NCBI GenBank assembly: GCA_025362825.1
Contig: JANYFF010000529.1
Coordinates: 1-5,406 of the forward strand
DNA length: 5,406 nt
Source of the DNA: Polaromonas sp.
Lineage (GTDB): Bacteria; Pseudomonadota; Gammaproteobacteria; Burkholderiales; Burkholderiaceae_C
Direction of reading: 5' to 3'
This document shows, piece by piece, positions 1 through 4,639 of this stretch; within the stretch, counting starts at the first letter, position 1; each line of letters opens with the position of its first letter. A model generated the notes under the pieces. That model saw only the letters and a list, made by a program, of their open reading frames with translations, ran no database searches and was not told the DNA's origin. The translations under genes and the position numbers were made by a program.

Positions 1-1098
1 GGCGTGCTGAAGGCCGTTGAACACATCAACACCGAAATCGCTGAAGCCGTGCTGGGCCTTGATGCCAGCGAGCAGGCTTTTCTGGACCGGACCCTGATCG
101 ACCTTGACGGCACCGACAACAAGTCACGCCTGGGCGCCAACGCCACGCTGGCTGTGAGCATGGCGGTGGCCCGTGCTGCCGCAGAAGAAGCCGGCTTGCC
201 GCTGTACCGCTACTTTGGCGGCAGCGGCGCCATGCAGATGCCTGTGCCGATGATGAATGTCATCAACGGCGGCGCCCACGCCAACAACAACCTCGATCTC
301 CAGGAACTGATGATCATCCCGCTTGGTGCGCCAAGCTTTCGTGAAGCCGTGCGTTATGGCGCCGAAGTGTTTCATGCACTGAAAACAATTCTGAACGACA
401 AAGGCATGAGTGTTGCTGTCGGTGATGAAGGTGGTTTTGCACCCAGCGTGCCCAACCATGAAGCCGCCATCCAGATGATTCTTGAGGCGATCGACAAGGC
501 CGGTTTTGTGGCCGGCGAACAGATCGCTCTGGGTCTTGACTGCGCCGCCAGCGAGTTTTACAAGGACGGCAAATACGTCCTCGGCGCTGAAGGCCTGAGT
601 CTTGACGCCACGGAATGGACCAACATCCTGGCGACCTGGGTCGACAAATACCCCATCATCAGTATCGAAGACGGCATGGCCGAAGGCGACTGGGATGGCT
701 GGAAAATACTGACCGAGCGACTGGGTAAAAAAGTGCAACTCGTCGGCGATGACCTGTTTGTCACGAACACCAAAATTCTCAAAGAGGGCATCGACAAGCA
801 CATTGCCAATTCGATCCTCATCAAGATCAACCAGATCGGTACCCTGACCGAAACCTTTGCTGCGATAGAAATGGCCAAGCGTGCCGGCTACACCGCCGTG
901 ATTTCGCACCGCTCAGGCGAGACCGAAGACACTACCATCGCCGACATTGCCGTGGGCACCAACGCCGGCCAGATCAAGACTGGCTCACTGTCCCGCTCTG
1001 ACCGCATGGCCAAATACAACCAGCTCCTGCGCATAGAAGAAGACCTCGGCGAAATCGCGACCTACCCTGGCCGCGCAGCTTTCTACAACCTTCGCTGA
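1..1098 (+). CDS. eno: Enolase (phosphopyruvate hydratase), 5'-truncated by window edge
   Basis: Enolase interconverts 2-phosphoglycerate and phosphoenolpyruvate in glycolysis and gluconeogenesis; it is a cytoplasmic Mg2+ enzyme. The frame is open from base 1, so 365 residues are visible; by alignment from memory to the roughly 430-residue E. coli enzyme, about 62 N-terminal residues lie outside the window. The GTG at base 4 is not the true start. Visible landmarks, numbered from the first full codon: NGGAHANNN with His93 and Glu102; VGDEGGFAP with the catalytic Glu143; metal ligands Asp180 (LDCAASEF), Glu223 (SIEDGMAEGDWDG) and Asp250 (VGDDLF); the family signature LIKINQIGTLTET with catalytic Lys275; substrate-binding SHRSGETED at 302-310; and Lys326 in GQIKTGS. 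No ligand or catalytic residue is missing in the visible part. The C-terminus GRAAFYNLR is of the Burkholderiales type. ftsB follows 27 bp downstream, so co-transcription is likely. Confidence 0.98.
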   Translation, partial: GVLKAVEHINTEIAEAVLGLDASEQAFLDRTLIDLDGTDNKSRLGANATLAVSMAVARAAAEEAGLPLYRYFGGSGAMQMPVPMMNVINGGAHANNNLDLQELMIIPLGAPSFREAVRYGAEVFHALKTILNDKGMSVAVGDEGGFAPSVPNHEAAIQMILEAIDKAGFVAGEQIALGLDCAASEFYKDGKYVLGAEGLSLDATEWTNILATWVDKYPIISIEDGMAEGDWDGWKILTERLGKKVQLVGDDLFVTNTKILKEGIDKHIANSILIKINQIGTLTETFAAIEMAKRAGYTAVISHRSGETEDTTIADIAVGTNAGQIKTGSLSRSDRMAKYNQLLRIEEDLGEIATYPGRAAFYNLR

Positions 1099-1125
1099 AT
1101 GGCCTGACCCGCCATACCGCACAAC

Positions 1126-1401
1126 GTGGGAAACCGCCTCGTCCCCGCCATTTTGATTGCGCTGCTGGCGTTGTTCCATGCGCAACTCTGGATGGGCCGG
1201 GGCAGCATTCCCGCCGTACGCGACATGCAGCACCGGCTCGACGAGCAACTGGCCAATAACGCCAAAGCACAGATCGCCAACGAACAGCTTGCTGAAGAAG
1301 TGCGTGACCTGAAGGAGGGCCTGGAAATGGTCGAGGACAAAGCGCGCAACGAGCTCGGCATGGTCAAGCCCAATGAAATTTTTGTCCAGGTCAACAAATA
1401 G
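1126..1401 (+). CDS. ftsB: Cell division protein FtsB (septum formation initiator family)
   Basis: FtsB is a small bitopic inner-membrane protein that joins FtsL and FtsQ in the divisome and helps activate septal peptidoglycan synthesis. The 91-residue product has a short cytoplasmic N-terminus, one hydrophobic transmembrane segment at about residues 5-22 (VPAILIALLALFHAQLWM), then a polar periplasmic region from about 30-70 rich in Q, E, A and L that fits the family coiled coil. It ends in a motif like E. coli FtsB: DLKEGLEMVEDKARNELGMV followed by KPNEIF. GTG 1126 is the first usable start, because an in-frame TGA lies at 1105-1107; no clear Shine-Dalgarno precedes it. The 27-bp gap after eno fits the eno-ftsB order common in proteobacteria and suggests translation from the eno transcript. 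Length is normal for the family. Confidence 0.95.
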   Translation: MGNRLVPAILIALLALFHAQLWMGRGSIPAVRDMQHRLDEQLANNAKAQIANEQLAEEVRDLKEGLEMVEDKARNELGMVKPNEIFVQVNK

Positions 1402-1418
1402 CACCTGCCTGTGGGCGA

Positions 1419-1423
1419 TTTAA
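1419..1423. repeat. Target-site duplication TTTAA, left copy
   Basis: TTTAA directly abuts the left inverted repeat, and an identical copy at 1658-1662 abuts the right one. A perfect 5-bp duplication at exactly the repeat boundaries supports transposition rather than a chance inverted repeat. Confidence 0.82.
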
Positions 1424-1441
1424 CCTAGAAACCGCAGTTGG
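1424..1441 (+). repeat. Left terminal inverted repeat of the MITE-like element
   Basis: The 18-bp sequence CCTAGAAACCGCAGTTGG pairs with the right end; the only difference is G versus A at position 5. The TAG at 1426-1428 is in frame with a GTG at 1411 and closes that reading frame. Confidence 0.88.
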
Positions 1442-1463
1442 ATGCGTCCGAGTGCGCCGTGAG

Positions 1464-1537
1464 CGGCGTGCCTGGCAAGGCGTAACGACGCTGCGCACTT
1501 GAGTGCGCAAGGAGGAGCAACGCAGCCAGGCGCGCCG
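1464..1537. repeat. Long imperfect hairpin inside the MITE-like element
   Basis: Bases 1464-1476 pair with 1525-1537 over 13 bp with one G-U (arms cggcgtgcctggc and gccaggcgcgccg). Further in, 1480-1483 pairs with 1520-1523, and the tip is the near-perfect palindrome GCGCACTTGAGTGCGC at 1493-1508. A competing small hairpin uses 1455-1459 with 1464-1468. A second hairpin downstream pairs 1567-1571 with 1577-1581 and, outside it, 1562-1565 with 1587-1590. There is no U-run, so this does not look like a classical terminator. Confidence 0.7.
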
Positions 1538-1613
1538 GGCGCGGTGCAATCGGTTGCAGAGCGTTCTCACCCAAACGGTGAAGGCCAACGAAGGTTAAAT
1601 AGTCAATATTCAT

Positions 1614-2147
1614 ATGGCCTTAGAGATGTTTACAAGCGGCCAACTGCGGTTTTTAGGTTTAAACATCAGGCTGCTCGTTGCGCAAAGTAGCGGCAAACAG
1701 CAGCTCGCTGACGCCCTCACCAATGCATTGCTTGCCAGTGACTGGCCCACCGGTGTCCGCGTGACCGATGACACCCAACCGGCTAGCGCCGGGGACCTGA
1801 TCCTGTTGATGGGGCTCGATGAATTGCCGCAAGGCGCGAACGAAGCGGACCAATCAATCCGCGCGGCCTTGTCTGCAACAGCCATGCCCTATGCGGTGCT
1901 CTATGGCTCGCACGAGGAAAGGCATTCTCAGGCGCTGCTATTGGTCCACAAACGCTTGACAGAAACCGGCGTGACAGCCCCGCCATCAGGCAACGCCAGC
2001 AGCCCCATGCCAAAAGCCAAACCGTGGGTCTGGCTCTGCGACAAGTGCAGCGATTCGCAGTGCGAGCACAGGCTGCTCAGCGCCCTGCTCGCAAGCCGGC
2101 TTACTGAACTGACGCAGGAGGCGGTTGCTGGCGGTCAGGGTGGGTAA
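1614..2147 (+). CDS. Hypothetical protein, 177 aa, start supplied by an inserted element
   Basis: I do not recognise this protein. As it stands, it starts at ATG 1614 inside the MITE-like element; residues 1-15 (MALEMFTSGQLRFLG) are element-encoded, and native sequence begins at about LNIRLLVAQ. ATG 1626 is an alternative start, also in the element. Neither has a good Shine-Dalgarno at normal spacing. The native part alternates hydrophobic stretches (IRLLVAQ 18-24, DLILLMGLDE 61-70, MPYAVLYG 91-98) with helix-like segments, which suggests a small alpha/beta domain. A low-complexity linker (about 120-136) leads to a C-terminal cluster: Cys142-x2-Cys145-x4-Cys150-x-His152, a plausible metal site. 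The likely ancestral start is GTG 1411, 9 nt after ftsB, which suggests original coupling to eno-ftsB. The 3' end overlaps hslO on the other strand by 47 bp. No signal peptide or transmembrane helix is evident. It may be functional or a recently disabled gene; the body is free of stops and frameshifts. Confidence 0.65.
   Translation: MALEMFTSGQLRFLGLNIRLLVAQSSGKQQLADALTNALLASDWPTGVRVTDDTQPASAGDLILLMGLDELPQGANEADQSIRAALSATAMPYAVLYGSHEERHSQALLLVHKRLTETGVTAPPSGNASSPMPKAKPWVWLCDKCSDSQCEHRLLSALLASRLTELTQEAVAGGQGG
1640..1657 (-). repeat. Right terminal inverted repeat of the MITE-like element
   Basis: Read on the - strand this is CCTAAAAACCGCAGTTGG, 17 of 18 identical to the left end. On the + strand it is translated as part of the downstream hypothetical protein (residues 9-15, about GQLRFLG). 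Confidence 0.88.
1658..1662. repeat. Target-site duplication TTTAA, right copy
   Basis: This is the matching copy of the duplicated target, immediately outside the right inverted repeat. It lies inside the present reading frame of the hypothetical gene. Confidence 0.82.
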
Positions 2148-3069
2148 AGATCTGCGCCGCATCCACCGGGTCAAAGTCATATTGAGCACCGCAAAACTCA
2201 CAGGTCACGCCCACACTGCCGCGCTCTGCAATGATGCTTTCAATTTCCTCGGCGCCGAGGCCGCGCAACATGTTGCTGACGCGCTCGCGCGAACAGCTGC
2301 AGGCGAATTTCGGAGCCAGGGGTTCAAAGCGCGTGTGTGGTTCTTCCCAGAACAAGCGGTGCAAGATAGTGTCAACGTCCAGCGTCAGCAGCTCTTCCCG
2401 TTTTAGAGTCGAAGCCAGGATGGAGATGCGTTTGTAGTCCTCGTTGGCGCCAATCGCGTCTTCGTTGGCGTCGCGGTCAATCTGCCCTTCCAGGTTACCC
2501 GTGCCCTTGACCGGCAGACGCTGTATCAGCAGGCCAGCAGCCACCTTGCCGTCGGCCGCCAGAATCAGTTTGGTGTCCAGCTGTTCACTCTGCAGCATGT
2601 AATGTTCCAGCACTTCGCCAAGGTTTTCAATCTTTTCATGCTGATCGCCGAAAAGCGGCACCACGCCCTGGTAGGCCTGCTGGCCGGGAAACTTGTCCTT
2701 CGGGTCCAGCGTGATGGCACAACGCCCCTCATTGTTTACATTCACCAGTTGGCTCAGGGTGGCACCCGGGTCTATGGTCCCGGTGATGGTGGCCGTCGCA
2801 CGCAGGCTCAGGTCGGGCTGTACTTCAGCAACCGCCAGCTTGACGGGGCCATCGCCAAAAATCTGCAGGATCAGCGCGCCATTGAACTTGATGCTGGCCT
2901 GCATCAGGGCACCCGCAGCCGTCATTTCGCCCAGCAGATGCATGACCTCGACAGGGTAGCCACCCGCGGCTTGGCGGCGCTTAAGGATTTCCTGCCAGGA
3001 GTCAGTCAGGCGCACCAGCATGCCGCGTACCGGCACCCCGTCGAATAGAAATTTATGAAGTTCAGACAT
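2101..3069 (-). CDS. hslO: Hsp33 redox-regulated molecular chaperone
   Basis: Hsp33 is a cytoplasmic holdase that is inactive when reduced and zinc-bound. When oxidised by peroxide plus heat, or by hypochlorite, it forms disulfides, partly unfolds and binds unfolding client proteins. The 322-residue product has the family's N-terminal domain (SELHKFLFDGVPVRGMLVRL...) and the C-terminal redox switch: Cys257-Ser-Cys259, then 30 residues, then Cys290-Glu-Phe-Cys293, matching the CXC-X27-32-CXXC rule with all four cysteines present. I chose ATG 3067-3069 because MSELHKFLFDG is the natural start; the longer frame to 3138 would add 23 unrelated residues and overlap the upstream gene. Upstream of this ATG I see no strong Shine-Dalgarno. 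It starts 28 bp after the gamma-carbonic-anhydrase-like gene on the same strand, so the two probably form an operon. Its end overlaps the convergent hypothetical gene. Confidence 0.97.
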   Translation of the reverse strand: MSELHKFLFDGVPVRGMLVRLTDSWQEILKRRQAAGGYPVEVMHLLGEMTAAGALMQASIKFNGALILQIFGDGPVKLAVAEVQPDLSLRATATITGTIDPGATLSQLVNVNNEGRCAITLDPKDKFPGQQAYQGVVPLFGDQHEKIENLGEVLEHYMLQSEQLDTKLILAADGKVAAGLLIQRLPVKGTGNLEGQIDRDANEDAIGANEDYKRISILASTLKREELLTLDVDTILHRLFWEEPHTRFEPLAPKFACSCSRERVSNMLRGLGAEEIESIIAERGSVGVTCEFCGAQYDFDPVDAAQIFTHPDRQQPPPASVQ

Positions 3070-3097
3070 ATCGGAGAATTTTTTGGGAAGTAAAGGG

Positions 3098-3622
3098 TCA
3101 GGCCAGCTTTTTGAGTCCGGCCCGGTAGCGGGCCGCATTGTCTACATAGTGCCTGGCGGTATTTTTTAAACCCTTTATCTGCTCTTCAGACAACTGCCGT
3201 ACGGCTTTGGCGGGGCTGCCGAAGATCATGGAACCATCTGGAAACTCCTTGCCTTCGGTCACCAGCGAGCCCGCACCGACCAGAGAGTTCTTGCCGATCT
3301 TCGCGCCATTGAGCACCACAGCCTGGATGCCAATCAGCGTGTTATCGCCAATCGTGCAACCGTGCAACATGACCTGGTGGCCCACCGTGACGCTGTCGCC
3401 AATCACCAGCGGTACGCCAGGGTCGGCGTGCAGAACACTGCCGTCCTGTATGTTGGAGCCTTCGCCTATGGTGATGCTTTCGGTATCACCACGCACCACC
3501 ACGCCAAACCAGATACTGCTGTCTTTACCCAGCGTCACATCACCAATCACCTGGGCGTTATCTGCTACCCAAGCGGAGGCAGGGATGGTCGGGATCAGGT
3601 CGTCGAGCTGGTAAATGGCCAT
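3098..3622 (-). CDS. Gamma carbonic anhydrase-like hexapeptide-repeat protein (YrdA/PaaY type)
   Basis: The 174-residue protein is built of left-handed beta-helix hexapeptide repeats (for example VIGDVTLG, ITIGEGSNIQDG, LVIGDSVTVG, TIGDNTLIG, AKIGKNSLVG), which trimerise in this family. The three zinc-ligand histidines of gamma carbonic anhydrases are present as His65 (VLHAD), His82 and His87 (GHQVMLHG), with the conserved Arg44/Asp46 (RGD) and Gln59/Asp60 nearby. The acidic proton-shuttle loop of the archaeal enzyme Cam is absent, as is usual for the short bacterial YrdA/PaaY/CaiE group, so CO2 hydration activity cannot be assumed; some relatives are thioesterases or uncharacterised. The C-terminal 30 residues are probably helical. 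ATG 3620-3622 gives the normal family start (MAIYQLDDLIPTIP). It is the first gene of a likely operon with hslO and is divergent from the DUF455 gene across 77 bp. Confidence 0.93.
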   Translation of the reverse strand: MAIYQLDDLIPTIPASAWVADNAQVIGDVTLGKDSSIWFGVVVRGDTESITIGEGSNIQDGSVLHADPGVPLVIGDSVTVGHQVMLHGCTIGDNTLIGIQAVVLNGAKIGKNSLVGAGSLVTEGKEFPDGSMIFGSPAKAVRQLSEEQIKGLKNTARHYVDNAARYRAGLKKLA

Positions 3623-3662
3623 GGTGTGCTTTGTTTGCGGGTTAGGTATTGCTGCTGCCTTG

Positions 3663-3692
3663 ATTGTAAGGATGCCCCGTCATCACCGACAA
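3663..3692 (-). promoter_or_regulatory. Candidate sigma-70 promoter for the gamma-CA/hslO operon
   Basis: On the - strand, TTGTCG (3692-3687) and TACAAT (3668-3663) are separated by 18 bp. The -10 matches TATAAT at 5 of 6 positions and the -35 matches TTGACA at 4 of 6. It would start transcription about 30-35 nt upstream of the gamma-CA-like ATG. It lies in the 77-bp divergent intergenic region, where a promoter is expected. This is a pattern match only. Confidence 0.4.
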
Positions 3693-3699
3693 TCCGTGC

Positions 3700-4551
3700 A
3701 TGTCCACAGCCGCCCTTCCGAAAGAACTTCGCCAGCAGGCGCTGCAAGCCCTGCTGGAGCGAAATCCGAATAAAAAAGTGGCTGCAGCCTTCTATTTACG
3801 GGCGCATGCAGCTACTATTTTGATAGCAACTGATGCCAGCCTCATAACACCCTCCGGCGTGCCGGGTTGCCCTGATCAGCCAGAACTGCGCTCCCATCTC
3901 GATGTGCCCAAGCGCTCACCCTTTACGGCGGAAGGACTGGCGGCCCTGCTGCATGCGGTGACCCACATCGAGTTCAACGCTATCAACCTGGCCCTGGACG
4001 CCATCTGGCGCTTCAGCGGCATGCCCAACGCTTACTACCTCGACTGGCTGCAGGTAGCGGCTGAGGAGGCCCAGCACTTCAGCCTGCTGCGCGACCACCT
4101 GAAAACCATGGGCTATGACTACGGCGATTTTCCCGCCCACACCGGCTTGTGGGACATGACAGAAAAAACCAGCGCTGACGTACTCGCGCGCATGGCGCTG
4201 GTGCCGCGGACGCTTGAAGCGCGGGGCCTGGACGCGACCCCGCCTATGCAGGCCAAGCTGCGCAAGGTAGGCACGCCACATGCGCTGCGTGCAGTCGACA
4301 TCCTGGACATCATCTTGCGAGACGAAATCACCCACGTTGCAATCGGCAACTACTGGTACCGCCACCTATGTGCCGACCGCGATCTTGACCCGGTATTGAC
4401 ATACGCCAAACTCGCCCTGAAATACAGTGCACCGCGCCTGAAGGGACCGATCAACCTGGACGCGCGGCGCAGCGCTGGTTTTGACGATGTCGAACTTGCG
4501 TTGCTGGTCCAGGGATCCGGAAATATCAAATTTCCTGAAGCCATCACGTAA
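3700..4551 (+). CDS. DUF455 family ferritin-like protein, probable di-metal protein
   Basis: The 283-residue protein matches the DUF455 (PF04305/COG2833) family, part of the ferritin-like four-helix-bundle superfamily; its biochemical function is not established to my knowledge. It shows the classical carboxylate-bridged di-metal ligand pattern: Glu91 (HIEFNAINLALDA), Glu123-x2-His126 (AEEAQHFSLL), Glu173 (RTLEARGLD) and Glu209-x2-His212 (DEITHVAIGNYWY). The conserved blocks YYLDWLQVAAEEAQHF, YGDFPAHTGLWDM and ALVPRTLEARGLDATPP are intact, so the core should be functional. The N-terminal region (about 1-75) is more variable, and residues 35-46 are encoded by an inserted-looking palindromic repeat. 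ATG 3700 is used because it opens MSTAALPKELRQQAL; the upstream GTG at 3696 is out of frame. No good Shine-Dalgarno is visible. It is divergent from the gamma-CA/hslO pair, and the CFA synthase gene follows after 88 bp. Confidence 0.92.
   Translation: MSTAALPKELRQQALQALLERNPNKKVAAAFYLRAHAATILIATDASLITPSGVPGCPDQPELRSHLDVPKRSPFTAEGLAALLHAVTHIEFNAINLALDAIWRFSGMPNAYYLDWLQVAAEEAQHFSLLRDHLKTMGYDYGDFPAHTGLWDMTEKTSADVLARMALVPRTLEARGLDATPPMQAKLRKVGTPHALRAVDILDIILRDEITHVAIGNYWYRHLCADRDLDPVLTYAKLALKYSAPRLKGPINLDARRSAGFDDVELALLVQGSGNIKFPEAIT
3804..3836. repeat. Short palindromic repeat embedded in the DUF455 coding sequence
   Basis: The outer arms GCATGCAG and CTGATGC are inverted complements except for one extra base, and they enclose a core GCTACTATTTTGATAGC in which CTAT (3815-3818) pairs with ATAG (3823-3826). 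The AT-rich core stands out in GC-rich coding sequence. It resembles a short dispersed palindrome (GCTAnTATTTTGATAGC-like) that I recall from Comamonadaceae intergenic regions, but this is memory and I cannot count copies here. It is read through in frame as AHAATILIATDA (residues 35-46). Confidence 0.55.
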
Positions 4552-4639
4552 GGAAAAACCTACAAATATCGAACGTTTTTTCGCACAGACAGGTTACGGC
4601 AAGCGGGACTACGCTTTGAAATTAACAAGGAGTCTGCTC
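4552..4639 (+). promoter_or_regulatory. Leader region of the CFA synthase gene with strong ribosome binding site
   Basis: This 88-bp gap separates the DUF455 stop from the next ATG. It holds a clear Shine-Dalgarno AAGGAG at 4627-4632, 7 nt before ATG 4640, the best ribosome binding site in the window, which fixes that start. The region is relatively AT-rich and could hold a promoter, but I see no convincing -35/-10 pair and no terminator hairpin with a U-run for the DUF455 gene. Confidence 0.6.

Larger units (their letters stand above)
1424..1657. mobile_element. MITE-like non-autonomous insertion element, 234 bp
   Basis: The segment is bounded by 18-bp terminal inverted repeats that match at 17 of 18 positions and flanked on both sides by TTTAA, a perfect 5-bp target duplication. 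It encodes no transposase; its interior is GC-rich and strongly self-complementary. These features fit a miniature inverted-repeat transposable element mobilised in trans. The ends begin CCTA and the duplication is 5 bp, which resembles IS1380-family elements such as ISEcp1 (ends CCTAGA), but the parent family is a guess. It sits 22 bp after the ftsB stop codon and runs into the coding sequence of the next gene, whose start codon it now supplies. Deleting the element plus one TTTAA copy rejoins ftsB to the next gene with a short spacer. The boundaries are seen directly; mobility and multicopy status are inferred. Confidence 0.88.

Noticed and set aside
124..909. A 261-residue open frame antisense to eno
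   Set aside because: It lies wholly opposite a strongly conserved enolase, and its translation looks like a reverse image of a GC-rich gene with no recognisable domain. The same applies to the shorter antisense frames at 558-878, 3207-3614 and 3916-4365.
1387..1407. CAGGT/ACCTG inverted repeat around the ftsB stop as a terminator
   Set aside because: It has only a 5-bp stem, an 11-nt loop and no following T-run.
1499..1690. Small open frames inside the MITE-like element (1499-1690 +, 1391-1588 -, 1425-1613 -)
   Set aside because: They cross hairpins and terminal repeats, lack ribosome binding sites and show no transposase-like sequence.
3070..3138. Longer hslO start adding 23 residues (MRPATGPDSKSW...)
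   Set aside because: The extension overlaps the end of the gamma-CA-like gene and does not resemble the Hsp33 N-terminus, whereas MSELHKFLFDG at 3069 does.
3732..3757. 8-bp perfect inverted repeat CCAGCAGG/CCTGCTGG early in the DUF455 gene
   Set aside because: It is GC-rich coding sequence for a repetitive QQALQALL stretch, where Gln, Ala and Leu codons readily create such pairing; nothing else supports a regulatory role.
4566..4620. Possible RpoS-like (CTACGCT) or ECF-like (GAAC...) promoter for cfa
   Set aside because: Single weak hexamer-like matches without a partner at proper spacing; stress control of cfa is known in E. coli but cannot be read from this sequence.
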